DNA from: Stenotrophomonas hibiscicola ATCC 19867
Lineage (GTDB): Bacteria > Pseudomonadota > Gammaproteobacteria > Xanthomonadales > Xanthomonadaceae
DNA length: 64,000 bases
Assembly: GCF_000382065.1 (NCBI RefSeq)
Contig: NZ_KB907503.1
Location: 246,682 to 310,681, forward strand
Direction: 5' to 3'
This document shows, one piece after another, positions 45,929-54,612 of this stretch. Position 1 is the stretch's first letter. Every line of letters begins with the position of its first letter. A program made the position numbers and the translations under genes. The notes beneath the pieces were generated by a model, which did no database searches, had not been told where the DNA came from, and was given only the letters and a program-made list of their open reading frames with translations.

Positions 45929-46942
45929 TCAGTGGTAACCGCTATCGGCGCGCACTTTGCCGCGGAACACCCGGTACGACCACGCCGTATAGCCGAGGAT
46001 GACCGGCAGCAGAATGACCAGGCCGACCAGGCTGAAGCCCAGCGAGGAGGCCGGCGCGGCGGCCCGCCACAGGGTCATCGACGGCGGCAGCAGGTAGGGC
46101 CACATGCCCAGCACCAGGCCGAGGAAGCCGAGCACGAACAGGGCCAGGCTGAGCAGGAACGGCGGCAGGTCGCGGCGCGGATGGGTCGCGCTGCGCCACA
46201 GCGCGGCAGCCACCGCCAGGGTCAGCAAAGGCACCGGCGACAGCCACCAGAAGTTGCCGTCGCTGAACCAGCGATCCATCAACCGCGAATCGAGGAACGG
46301 CAGCCAGCTGCTGACCAGGCCCATCGCCGCGATCACCGCCACCACCAGCGGCCGGGTCAGCTGCCGCGCCAGCGCCTGCACGCGCCCTCCGGTCTTCAGG
46401 ATCAGCCAGGTGCTGCCCAACAACGCATAGCCAGCCACCAACGCAGCACCGGTCAGCATCGCGAACGGGCTGAACCAGGTGAATGCGCCGCCCTGGTAGA
46501 CGCCGTCCACCAGCGGGATGCCCTGCACCAGGGTGCCGAGGATCACGCCCTGGGCAAAGGTCGCCAGCAGCGAACCGAGGCCGAACGCCACGCTCCACAG
46601 CCGGCGCGATCGATGCGCCTTGAAGCGGAACTCGAAGGCCACGCCGCGGAACACCAGCGCCACCACCAGCAACAGCACCGGCAGGTACAGCGCCGACAAC
46701 AGCACCGCATAGGCCTTCGGGAACGCCGCCAGCAGCCCGGCGCCGCCCAGTACCAGCCAGGTCTCGTTGCCGTCCCAGATCGGCGCGGCGGTGTTCATCA
46801 TCAGGTCCAGCTGCTCCTCGTCCTCGGCGAACGGGGCCAGGATGCCGATACCGAGCACGAAGCCGTCCAGCACCACGTACATCAGCACGCCGAAGCCGAT
46901 CACCGCAAACCACGCCACCGGCAGCCAGGTCATCAGGTCCAT
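45929..46942 (-). CDS. cydB: Cytochrome bd-type (CIO) ubiquinol oxidase subunit II
   Basis: A 337-aa inner-membrane protein with eight or nine helices. YVVLDGFVLGIGILAPF near residue 22, NTAAPIWDGNETWLVLGGAGLL near 50 and the C-terminal TAWSYRVFRGKV are family marks. It stabilises the haem-bearing subunit I in the quinol oxidase. It starts one base after the subunit I stop. Operon order and size match CioB. Confidence 0.9.
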   Translation of the reverse strand: MDLMTWLPVAWFAVIGFGVLMYVVLDGFVLGIGILAPFAEDEEQLDLMMNTAAPIWDGNETWLVLGGAGLLAAFPKAYAVLLSALYLPVLLLVVALVFRGVAFEFRFKAHRSRRLWSVAFGLGSLLATFAQGVILGTLVQGIPLVDGVYQGGAFTWFSPFAMLTGAALVAGYALLGSTWLILKTGGRVQALARQLTRPLVVAVIAAMGLVSSWLPFLDSRLMDRWFSDGNFWWLSPVPLLTLAVAAALWRSATHPRRDLPPFLLSLALFVLGFLGLVLGMWPYLLPPSMTLWRAAAPASSLGFSLVGLVILLPVILGYTAWSYRVFRGKVRADSGYH

Positions 46943-46943
46943 G

Positions 46944-48341
46944 TCAGCGCTCCTCCAGCGGTTCGTCGGCCGCCGACAGCGGGCGTGCCGGGGTGTGGCT
47001 GCCGTGGTCCAGCGATGGCCCATCATCGTGCGGACGCGGTCCGTGGCGCAGGATCTTCACCAGGTACCAGATGCCCCAGCCGAACACGAAGGCGTAGCCA
47101 ACGACGTAGACCGCCAGCGACAGCGCGGTCATCCACGCGCTCTGCGGGCCGACCGCATCAGCGGTGCGCAGCACGCCATACACCACCCACGGTTGGCGGC
47201 CCATCTCGGTGACGAACCACCCGGACAGCAGCGCGATGAAGCCGCTGGGCAGCATCCAGTTCCAGCCGCGCAGCAGCCACGGCGAATCCAGCAGCTTCCT
47301 GCGCCACAACTGGAACGCCGACACCCAGGCCAGCAGCAGCATCAGCGTGCCCAGCCCGACCATGATGCGGAAGGCGAAGAACACCGGCGTCACCGGCGGC
47401 CGCTCGCTGGACGGTACCGAAGTGAGCGGGTCGAAGGTGCCGTCCAGGCTATGGGTCAGGATCACGCTGCCCAGCTTCGGGATGGCCACTTCGAAATCGT
47501 TGCGCTCCTCCTTCTCGTTGGGCAGCGCGAACACCACCAGCGGTACACCCTCGCCTTCCCGGGTCTCATGCCAATGCGCTTCCACCGCCGCGATCTTCAT
47601 CGGCTGGTGCTTGAGCGTGTTCAGGCCATGCATGTCGCCGACGAAGATCTGCACCGGCACGGTCAGCGCGGCGAATGCCACAGCGGCGATCAGCATGCGC
47701 CGGCCCGCTTCCACGTGCGTGCCCCTGCGCAGGTACCACGCACCCACGCCACCAATCACGAAACAGGTGGTGATGAACGAGCCCAGCGCCATGTGCGCGA
47801 GGCGGTAGGGGAACGAGGGATTGAACACCACCTGCCACCAGTCCACCGGATGCACGATGCCGTTGACCATCTCGTAGCCGGCCGGCGTATGCAGCCAGCT
47901 GTTGGACGACAGGATCCAGAACGTGGAGAACAGCGTGCCCAGCGCCACCATGCAGGTGGACAGGAAATGCAGGCGCGGCGAAACCCGGCCCCAGCCGAAC
48001 ATCATCACGCCGAGGAAGCTGGCTTCCAGGAAGAACGCGGTCAGCACTTCGTAGGTCAGCAGCGGGCCGATGACCGTGCCGGCCACCTCGCTCAGCCGTG
48101 GCCAGTTGGTGCCGAACTGGAAGGCCATGACGATGCCGCTGACCACGCCCATGCCGAACGACACCGCGAAGATCTTCTGCCAGAAGAAATACAGCTCGCG
48201 CCACACGGGCAACTTCGTGCGCAGCCAGCGCCATTCGATGAAGGCCAGCCAGCTGGCCGTACCGATGGTGAAGGCGGGGAACAGCACGTGGAAACTGATG
48301 ACGAATCCGAACTGGATCCGGGACAACAACAACGCGTCCAA
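46944..48341 (-). CDS. cydA: Cytochrome bd-type (CIO) ubiquinol oxidase subunit I
   Basis: A 465-aa haem subunit. Family segments: ISFHVLFPAFTIGTASWLAF near 15 (haem-ligand His), TNWPRLSEVAGTVIGPLL, FLEASFLGVMMFGWGRVS, VGDMHGLNTLKHQPMKIAA near 255 (quinol-site region) and GWFVTEMGRQPWVVYG near 380. The quinol loop after residue 255 is short, as in cyanide-insensitive (CioA) oxidases. It oxidises ubiquinol and reduces O2 to water without proton pumping. Ribosome site AGGAGG ten nt before ATG. I find no cydX nearby and no clear FNR box. Confidence 0.92.
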   Translation of the reverse strand: MDALLLSRIQFGFVISFHVLFPAFTIGTASWLAFIEWRWLRTKLPVWRELYFFWQKIFAVSFGMGVVSGIVMAFQFGTNWPRLSEVAGTVIGPLLTYEVLTAFFLEASFLGVMMFGWGRVSPRLHFLSTCMVALGTLFSTFWILSSNSWLHTPAGYEMVNGIVHPVDWWQVVFNPSFPYRLAHMALGSFITTCFVIGGVGAWYLRRGTHVEAGRRMLIAAVAFAALTVPVQIFVGDMHGLNTLKHQPMKIAAVEAHWHETREGEGVPLVVFALPNEKEERNDFEVAIPKLGSVILTHSLDGTFDPLTSVPSSERPPVTPVFFAFRIMVGLGTLMLLLAWVSAFQLWRRKLLDSPWLLRGWNWMLPSGFIALLSGWFVTEMGRQPWVVYGVLRTADAVGPQSAWMTALSLAVYVVGYAFVFGWGIWYLVKILRHGPRPHDDGPSLDHGSHTPARPLSAADEPLEER

Positions 48342-48470
48342 GGGACGCCTCCTGCCTGTGACCGGTGGGATACCGGACCACTTTAGGAGGATTTCGTTAA
48401 GGTGGGATGCGACCGGGTGACGCGCTGCTTCACTTTGTCGCAGGGGGAGCTGGGCTCACGGGCGAACGAA

Positions 48471-49667
48471 TCAGAACGGCTTCAACAACGCCAATGGCTC
48501 CTCCCGCACCGTTCGCCATGCACGGGGCAGCAGGGCAGCAAGACTCGCCACCATCACCAACATGAACGCCAACCCTGTCAGCCACGACGATATCGAGCTT
48601 CGGTCCTCGGGCGACCAGAACAGGTACAGCGAACACGCGCCCAGCACGGCGCCAGGAATGGTGAAAATGCTGACTTCGAAGATGATCTCCGTGAAGATCA
48701 CCGATGCGCGCGCACCCAACGTTCGACGGATACCGATGGAGCGCCGCCTACGCTCCAGCCATGCGCCTACCACGCCGGACACGCCGGCCATCAGCACACC
48801 CAGGACCACCGCTGCCATGAAAGCGAGCATGGCCGTCGTGAAGCGGTCTGCACGAAGGTAGGCATCGCGATATCCGGCCAACGTGTCAACGCCTGTCGGA
48901 TTCACGACGCGATAGGGCTGCCGCAGCGCCTCAACGGTGCGGTCAAGCAACACGCGATCCACCTCCGAGTGGGATCCGATCAGGTAATAGCGGCTCGCAC
49001 CGGTTGGAAAACCGGGAAACAGCGCCCACTGCGAGTCCCGATCGTTTCCACTTGGCGCAGGCCCGACGATGGACGAGAACACACCCACGATCACCCTGCT
49101 GCTTCCCGGCCCGAAGTACAGCTGACGACCCACGGCGCTCTCCGAGCCAAACAGATGGACGGCCAATGCCTCGCTGATCAGCACGACCGGCGCGCCGTCG
49201 GTCGCCTCATGGTCTGCCGGCAAACGCCCCTTCACCACCTGTGCCCCCAGCATCGTCAACAGGCCTGGGCTGGCGGTTATCACGGGAATGCGATCACAGC
49301 CTGCCACGTCGCTGCTGCCAGCCGCCATGGCGTGTGCCATGGCTGCATCACTGGTGCATGCACCGTAATGATGAGCCCTGCCTCCGAACGGAACCGAATC
49401 GCTGGCGACCGCCTGCCGGACGCCAGGGAGCTGGATGGCGGAGAGGTCCGATCGCACCAACGAAGGCGCCACCCTCTCTTCGATATCGGAGACCCGGATG
49501 ACACCGATCGCCTGTGCTCTCTCGATGCCCCGCGTGTTCAATCGTGAGAAACCATCTGCGGCAGACTGCAGGGCAAAGGCGCAGGCCAGGCTGGCCAGTG
49601 CGGCCTGTACAAACAGCAGCGACGCGCGGCCCAGGTGGTTGCGGACTTCCTGCATTGAATCCAGCAT
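48471..49667 (-). CDS. FtsX/MacB-like ABC transporter permease (second of pair)
   Basis: A 398-aa permease: TM1 at about 15-36, a long periplasmic part, and three C-terminal helices with RSIGIRRTLGARASVIFTEI, the FtsX-fold cytosolic loop. The periplasmic part has MacB_PCD-like segments (APVVLISEALAVHLFGSES). It belongs to the lower-GC cassette. It starts one base after the stop of the preceding permease. No ATPase gene is in the cassette. Confidence 0.82.
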   Translation of the reverse strand: MLDSMQEVRNHLGRASLLFVQAALASLACAFALQSAADGFSRLNTRGIERAQAIGVIRVSDIEERVAPSLVRSDLSAIQLPGVRQAVASDSVPFGGRAHHYGACTSDAAMAHAMAAGSSDVAGCDRIPVITASPGLLTMLGAQVVKGRLPADHEATDGAPVVLISEALAVHLFGSESAVGRQLYFGPGSSRVIVGVFSSIVGPAPSGNDRDSQWALFPGFPTGASRYYLIGSHSEVDRVLLDRTVEALRQPYRVVNPTGVDTLAGYRDAYLRADRFTTAMLAFMAAVVLGVLMAGVSGVVGAWLERRRRSIGIRRTLGARASVIFTEIIFEVSIFTIPGAVLGACSLYLFWSPEDRSSISSWLTGLAFMLVMVASLAALLPRAWRTVREEPLALLKPF

Positions 49668-49668
49668 T

Positions 49669-50967
49669 TCACGCCGCTCCCTTTGCAAACAACCGCGACA
49701 GCGATCCGCTCCGGCAGACTTCCAGCGCGGGGATGAACGCGCACAACAGCGCTGTCGCGAACCCAACCCCGGCTGCCATCAGTACGGACGCGGGGTCCAG
49801 CGTAGTGATGGCCGACGGAAGCACCTCCCCTGTCGCCACCAGCCGCATGCCCACCGCATACGCAATGGCCGCCAATGCAGCACTGGCCAATCCCGACGAT
49901 GCGGATTCCCACATGAGCTGGGCAAAAACATCCCCCCGCCGGGCACCCAGCGCGCGACGTATCGCAAGCTCGCGACGGCGCGCGCCCAGGCTGAATCCCA
50001 GCAGCGCGGCTGCATTGACGATGCAGACCACCAGCAGAAGCAGTGCCAGATGAAGCTGTGTCCGGGTGCGTTCAGGGACCAGCCCCTGTCGGTCCAGCCA
50101 CGCCATCAGCGGCCAGAGCCCGACCTGATCGCTGTCCGGGTCAACCTGCAGATCCCGGGCTTGCGCGTACGCGTTCAGCATCGCGCGGTATCCAGACACG
50201 TCATCCACTGTCGGTAACCATGTCCACAGTTGCAGCCAGGACGCCTGCGGGCCAGCAAGGTCCACTCCCTCCCCACCGCCCCAGACCGCCACGCCGTCGA
50301 CCACGGTCAATCCGTCCGCAATGGCAGTTTCAACCGGTAGATAGATCTGATCGGGTTCCACGAAAGGACGACGGGTCACGTCTCCCTGGAACATCGGCAC
50401 CGGATGCCAGTCCTCCGCCACGCCGACAACCGTGTATGTGCGCCCGCTCAGCTCCAGCGGATGACCGATGCATCCGGCCGGGCACTCGACCGCTGCGAGT
50501 GCCCGTGACAGCACAGCGATCCGACTTCCAGCCTGCCCTTCCTCCGCCGTCCACGATCGCCCTTGCACCAGAGTGATCCCGAGCACGCCGAACACTCCTG
50601 ACGTTGCGTATCTGGCACGCAGCCGGGCGCTTGATTGCCCCGGTTTCAGCAGGGTCACGGCACCACCGGCCATGGCCGCCTGATTCCAGGCATACCCTTG
50701 GTCCAGCAGGGCTTTGGCATCAGGCCAGGTCAACCCCTGCCCAGGATCAGGTGCCGCCGCGTGCTGTGCTCCCGGGCGCACGTCCAGGTGTGGACGGAAG
50801 AGCGACCCGCTGCGTCCCGGGACCGGATCGGAGGATGCCTGCAGCACAATGGACAGCATCACCATGGCGGTTCCCACTCCCGCACCGAGCATGAGAGCGA
50901 CGGCAATGTGCGTCCGGAGGCGCTGCCGAAAGCGCTTAAGCGACAGAGAAACGTAATAGAAGATCAT
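49669..50967 (-). CDS. FtsX/MacB-like ABC transporter permease (first of pair)
   Basis: A 432-aa permease of the same architecture: TM1 at about 19-43, MacB_PCD-like periplasmic domain with GRTYTVVGVAEDWHPVPMF, and a C-terminal three-helix FtsX domain with RRELAIRRALGARRGDVFAQ. The two permeases may form a heterodimer that expels the peptide made by the cassette. ATP-binding partner must lie elsewhere. Gap to the upstream gene is 27 nt. Confidence 0.82.
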   Translation of the reverse strand: MIFYYVSLSLKRFRQRLRTHIAVALMLGAGVGTAMVMLSIVLQASSDPVPGRSGSLFRPHLDVRPGAQHAAAPDPGQGLTWPDAKALLDQGYAWNQAAMAGGAVTLLKPGQSSARLRARYATSGVFGVLGITLVQGRSWTAEEGQAGSRIAVLSRALAAVECPAGCIGHPLELSGRTYTVVGVAEDWHPVPMFQGDVTRRPFVEPDQIYLPVETAIADGLTVVDGVAVWGGGEGVDLAGPQASWLQLWTWLPTVDDVSGYRAMLNAYAQARDLQVDPDSDQVGLWPLMAWLDRQGLVPERTRTQLHLALLLLVVCIVNAAALLGFSLGARRRELAIRRALGARRGDVFAQLMWESASSGLASAALAAIAYAVGMRLVATGEVLPSAITTLDPASVLMAAGVGFATALLCAFIPALEVCRSGSLSRLFAKGAA

Positions 50968-50994
50968 ACACCCTCCATGGAGTTGACCCTGTGC

Positions 50995-51819
50995 CTAGAC
51001 AGACGCGATCGGCATCCCACGCAGAAGCAGATCCCTGCTTCTCACTGGATCGCCAAGGGTGGCCAGATACGGGCTGAATGCACAGAAAGTGATTGTCGTC
51101 CCTTGGACGTAAAATAAGATCTCGCCAATTCTGCTATCGAACGTTTCGCGACATGCAGCTACTAGCGATCTGATAACACCCGCGCCGATCGATACCGCGC
51201 CTCGTGGAAATTCCAGGTCAACCGCATCGCCGTGATAGCTGCAGACTACGGGCACACCCTCAGGCCGTTCAACGAAGAAGGGATGCCACTGCTCCTCTCC
51301 CTCTTCTACATCCGACGTCCCATCCCACTTGAAGTAGGACCATACGGATTTCTGTACAGGATCCTTGAGATGAGAAGTGTCTGGCATCCTGTGGCCAAAG
51401 CCAAACGCGAATGGTGGAACTCTGATGTCCGAAACAAGGCCAGAAATCAGCATCCACTGAACATTCAGCGGAAGAAGTGATTTACTCACCCCGCGAGTAC
51501 CGATTCCATGCGCCAGTGTTGCGGCACCCACCAGGAGAGAGCCCAGTGCAGCATGTGCCCAATTCTCATGTAGTCCACACTTGCGGAGCTTCATGCCGAT
51601 ATCGCAACGAGAGATATCAAACACCCGGTTGATTACGTAGCCTGCATGCAGTATTGGCTTCCGACCAAGGGGCGCGGCAACGATCGGCGTCGCTTCCCGG
51701 ATCGTCCACAGGCTGGTCAGCTGATCCAGATGAATCACGGTTACGTCCCTGACGTCGCGCAGAGCGACCGCGACTGCGTCCTGCTCATCCGAGTGAAGAA
51801 CGACAATGGAATTTTTCAT
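50995..51819 (-). CDS. Unknown protein translationally coupled to the HExxH enzyme
   Basis: A 274-aa cytosolic protein. Its N-terminal part (SIVVLHSDEQDAVAVAL, then VTVIHLDQLTSLW and HAGYVINRVFDIS) has the feel of the N-terminal pre-ATP-grasp fold of RiPP ligases, and the C-terminus has GEILFYVQGTTITFCAF. I do not see the central ATP-grasp motifs, so this may be a degenerate ATP-grasp or a peptide-binding helper. It starts with ATGA overlapping the HExxH gene (4 nt). GC content is clearly below that of flanking genes. I do not recognise the family. Confidence 0.6.
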   Translation of the reverse strand: MKNSIVVLHSDEQDAVAVALRDVRDVTVIHLDQLTSLWTIREATPIVAAPLGRKPILHAGYVINRVFDISRCDIGMKLRKCGLHENWAHAALGSLLVGAATLAHGIGTRGVSKSLLPLNVQWMLISGLVSDIRVPPFAFGFGHRMPDTSHLKDPVQKSVWSYFKWDGTSDVEEGEEQWHPFFVERPEGVPVVCSYHGDAVDLEFPRGAVSIGAGVIRSLVAACRETFDSRIGEILFYVQGTTITFCAFSPYLATLGDPVRSRDLLLRGMPIASV

Positions 51820-53033
51820 GCCACCGCCTCCGCGACCACAGCGCCTTCTGGAGATCTGTAAACTCTCTTGATTTCACTCTGCATTTCGTCGACCAGTTCC
51901 GTGAGCTTTTCTGAAGGCGCTTCTTCCAACACAAAAAGCGTCGATACTCTCCTCTCGATGAAGAACCCCCCATCGATATGCATCAGCCTTCGCCTCACTC
52001 TTCTGATTGCTGCATGGTCGAAGTCCACGAAGAATTCCAAGGCACTAGCGAGCAACTGATGAATGGCGTAGTAGACGAACACAGCGTGAACCAGCGAGTG
52101 ATTGGGAATGAAATTTCCCGACCAGGGGGAGACCGGCCGAACGCGGATTGCGCTGGACATGAACTTCCCGTAGACATCCTCATATGCTGAAAGAAACGAA
52201 TGCACAGATTCATGCAGGATCGCTTCTGCGCAAAGATCCACCGTCATTTCTTCCCTATGGACATTCAGCACGCGAATGCAGCCCGCGTGAGTTGGCCGAT
52301 ACTCCGATCCAAGGTTGAGCTGGGCTACGCTGTCACCAACGCCAATGGATTTTCTGACAAGAACACGCCTTGTGAATGTTCGAATCAACAAGCCGAGATG
52401 CGGAACTGACTCGTCCACCATACGAATGGCCGCTTCAAGCTTGTTCCTTATTACTTGAATCTCGTGCTGTGGGATATCCAATGATGGTTGGCAGAACGTT
52501 CCGCTCTCGGGTTCGTACCTCTGCGAAAGCCGGCTGTCCACATCAAGGACAATCACTCCACCAATCCTGGGTCTGTCCATCCTTTCAGCGATGTCGCCCT
52601 CACTCGTTGTCACCCAGTCGCCCAGAGCGCTTTCGAGCGGGCTCGCGACAGCAGGCCGCTTCGGCTCGATGGTGTGGGTGCGCTGTTGAGCCGGGCACTC
52701 GGCGATAGCCGCAAACCAAAGAGCATCGAGAGTCGAAACCGGCTCACCATGCTGATCTTCATATGCGATGCCCGCCGACTCGTCCAGGAATGCGGATACC
52801 CAAGGCGAGGCAAGAAGCCTCCGTCTTCCGGCAGCGTCAAGGCGATGAATTGCACGCTCTATCGCGTCGACCCGGCCCTGAATCCCAGCCCCTTCACCTC
52901 GCTTGACTGAAAGCGCAACTCCCAAGCGTTGCCCAGTAATCTCGATCCACGTTTTCATCAACGCCACGCACACATCGGCCGTGCGTCCGGGCTCATCTAT
53001 CGCCCTCTTCAGATCTTCAAAGCACAGCTCCAT
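51816..53033 (-). CDS. HExxH-type peptide-modifying protein (putative RiPP enzyme)
   Basis: A 405-aa cytosolic protein starting at ATG 53033 (AAGGAG six nt before). Metal motif H274-E-S-V-H278 in ILHESVHSFLSAYEDVYGK. This position, the length of about 400 residues and the setting next to a small Cys-containing peptide match the HExxH peptide-modification family, some members of which are described as 2-oxoglutarate-dependent peptide beta-hydroxylases. A zinc peptidase is the alternative reading. The N-terminal 120 residues (EPVSTLDALWFAA) could bind the leader. Lower GC than the chromosome points to horizontal gain. Confidence 0.7.
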   Translation of the reverse strand: MELCFEDLKRAIDEPGRTADVCVALMKTWIEITGQRLGVALSVKRGEGAGIQGRVDAIERAIHRLDAAGRRRLLASPWVSAFLDESAGIAYEDQHGEPVSTLDALWFAAIAECPAQQRTHTIEPKRPAVASPLESALGDWVTTSEGDIAERMDRPRIGGVIVLDVDSRLSQRYEPESGTFCQPSLDIPQHEIQVIRNKLEAAIRMVDESVPHLGLLIRTFTRRVLVRKSIGVGDSVAQLNLGSEYRPTHAGCIRVLNVHREEMTVDLCAEAILHESVHSFLSAYEDVYGKFMSSAIRVRPVSPWSGNFIPNHSLVHAVFVYYAIHQLLASALEFFVDFDHAAIRRVRRRLMHIDGGFFIERRVSTLFVLEEAPSEKLTELVDEMQSEIKRVYRSPEGAVVAEAVA

Positions 53034-53050
53034 CAATCGCTCCTTGATGG

Positions 53051-53079
53051 CGGGCGATCACCTTTACAGCGATCGCCCG
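53051..53079 (-). promoter_or_regulatory. Intercistronic hairpin between precursor and HExxH genes
   Basis: CGGGCGATC (53051-53059) pairs exactly with GATCGCCCG (53071-53079), 11-nt loop, in the 51-nt gap after the peptide stop. No T-run follows, so it probably stabilises or partially terminates the precursor transcript, giving more peptide than enzyme. Confidence 0.6.
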
Positions 53080-53084
53080 TTCTA

Positions 53085-53393
53085 TCAGATAATGAATTTC
53101 CGGACTTCAGGAACTGCGTGCGCGAACCTGAAACTCTCCTTCTGCTGATCTCCGGTGGAGTAGTGTCCGCAATGGGTACCGCCACTCGAGTAGCTCGTGC
53201 ACTGCGTACCTGCGATTTCATGATCGCCAGGCAGTTCGTGCGTAGACATCCCACTATCGATGCTGATTTCTGGAATCGAGAGGCTCTGAACCAGTGGCGA
53301 CGCATCCGACTGCGCTGCAGCTGCAATGCCGGACAGGCCAAGCAGTGCTACGAGAGCAGGGGGAAGCAGCACAGACTTGTCGATCTTCGACAT
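53085..53393 (-). CDS. Candidate RiPP precursor peptide
   Basis: A 102-aa peptide, ATG 53393 with GGAG seven nt upstream. Residues 8-27 are hydrophobic (VLLPPALVALLGL then GIAAAA), resembling a signal-type leader with a possible AAAA|Q cut. The remainder is polar, with a Ser/Gly/His/Tyr-rich stretch 62-82 containing Cys65 and Cys75 in a repeated pattern CTSYSSGGTHCGHYSTGD, then a charged tail ending KFII. It has no similarity I recognise. Position ahead of the HExxH enzyme makes it the likely substrate. Alternative: a small exported protein. Confidence 0.6.
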   Translation of the reverse strand: MSKIDKSVLLPPALVALLGLSGIAAAAQSDASPLVQSLSIPEISIDSGMSTHELPGDHEIAGTQCTSYSSGGTHCGHYSTGDQQKESFRFAHAVPEVRKFII

Positions 53394-53718
53394 GACTCAT
53401 CTCCGTTGAAGTTGATGGAACGCGAACAGGTCCAAGCCTCCCCGGCTATGACCTGCGTCAGCGATTGCCGACGACCGAGAGTTCCCCAGGACGCACATGA
53501 ACCTCAATAGCGGAATGGAACTCTGCAACTTTCCTCAAGATGGTTGAGAGCTCAGAATCATTGTCGGCAACATCAGCCTACGATTGGCGGCGCGATCACG
53601 ACTCGTCATGGCGCTAATCACCACATCTTGATGAAGCTCGCGAGTTTCACGAGTCCTCATTCCAGGTCATTGGTCCTGCAGACCACGCAGAATGCGTCTA
53701 ACGCATCACCACGTCCTG
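53394..53718. other. Low-GC gap upstream of the RiPP-like cassette
   Basis: No gene supported. Holds the cassette promoter region (no convincing boxes) and a small dyad CTCAA-GATGG-TTGAG (53534-53548). The base composition is closer to that of the cassette than to that of the chromosome, so it is probably part of the acquired segment, which may end near 53700. Confidence 0.45.
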
Positions 53719-53934
53719 TCAGCGCCAGAAGTACCAGACAGCCCCTGCCACCAACGCCCCCAGCAACACCACCTGCACCACCACATAGCCCACGCCACTG
53801 TCGCGCGACTCAACGGCGATGCGCTTCTGCAGCGCCTCGCTCACATCCGGTGTCTGTTCCTGCTGCGCCTGCTCACGCAACGCCTGCGCCAGCGCGCGCT
53901 TTTCCGCATCGCGAGGGTCGGTCGGTGGATTCAC
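53719..53934 (-). CDS. Tiny tail-anchored protein coupled to the sigma factor
   Basis: A 71-aa protein starting at GTG 53934, overlapping the sigma factor stop (GTGA). A charged Gln/Glu/Arg-rich cytosolic helix (1-48) is followed by one membrane helix (VGYVVVQVVLLGALVAGAVW, about 48-68). Its position suggests an anti-sigma-like or sigma-associated role, but it lacks a zinc-binding or ASD motif. Confidence 0.65.
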   Translation of the reverse strand: MNPPTDPRDAEKRALAQALREQAQQEQTPDVSEALQKRIAVESRDSGVGYVVVQVVLLGALVAGAVWYFWR

Positions 53935-54575
53935 AGCAGTTCTCCGGCGGCGGCATGCCGCGTCAGTTCCTGCTTCAGGACCTGGCGCGCACGGTGAAGG
54001 TGGCTCTTGATGGTACCGCGCGCCAGCCCGGTCACCTGCTCGATCTCGGCCAGATCGAAATCCTCCAGGTAATGCAGGCCGACGATCAGCCGCTGCGGTG
54101 CACTCAGCCGTTCCAGCGCCGCGCCAAGATGGCGACCAGCCTGCAGCGCCTCGCTCAGTTCAGCCGGCCCCGGCCCTTCATCGCCAATACCCAGTTCCTC
54201 GGGTACTTCCACCGCCACCATCCATTGCGCCTCCAGCCGTCGCCTGCGCAGGTGCTGCAACGCCGTGGTGTAAGCCACCCGTGAAACCCAGGTACGCAAA
54301 GAGGATTCAAAGCGGAACCGGTGCAGCTGGCGGAACACGGCCAGGAAGGTTTCCTGCAGCAGGTCGGCCACCTGATCACGGTCGCCCACCATGCGCCCGA
54401 TCACGTGCGCGCAGGTACGTTGATGGGCCTGCACCAGCTGTGCGAAGGCCGGTTGCGAGCCATCGATGATGGCGCTGACCAGGGCGCGGTCGTCGTCCGC
54501 GTCCGGCGTGGGCTCGACGGGGACGTCGCGGCGGCGTCCCCGCAATGCAGCCAGTGCTTCGCCGAGCAGGCTCAT
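53931..54575 (-). CDS. ECF-type RNA polymerase sigma factor
   Basis: A 214-aa sigma factor. Sigma2 region with DLLQETFLAVFRQLHRFRF near 85 and TWVSRVAYTTALQHLRRRR near 105, then sigma4 with LPQRL-type sequence (LSAPQRLIVGLHYLEDFDLAEIEQVTGL) and the helix-turn-helix GTIKSHLHRARQVLK near 190. An extra N-terminal 30 residues precede region 2. It is flanked on the same strand by a small membrane protein on each side. Confidence 0.85.
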   Translation of the reverse strand: MSLLGEALAALRGRRRDVPVEPTPDADDDRALVSAIIDGSQPAFAQLVQAHQRTCAHVIGRMVGDRDQVADLLQETFLAVFRQLHRFRFESSLRTWVSRVAYTTALQHLRRRRLEAQWMVAVEVPEELGIGDEGPGPAELSEALQAGRHLGAALERLSAPQRLIVGLHYLEDFDLAEIEQVTGLARGTIKSHLHRARQVLKQELTRHAAAGELL

Positions 54576-54612
54576 CTACGGGGCGCCCCCTGTGCCCGTG
54601 GCATGCGCCGGC

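Noticed and set aside
44696..48386. Long plus-strand frames opposite the chain-length-factor and bd oxidase genes
   Set aside because: Composition rich in Arg, His, Gln and Pro and no motifs; the minus-strand products are unambiguous.
48360..48400. FNR/ANR box upstream of the bd oxidase genes
   Set aside because: An imperfect dyad CCACTTTA...TTAAGGTGG exists but it does not match TTGAT-N4-ATCAA.
51816..53033. Simple annotation of the HESVH protein as a zinc protease
   Set aside because: Length, absence of a protease domain around the motif and the peptide-gene context fit the RiPP-associated HExxH family better, although protease activity is not excluded.
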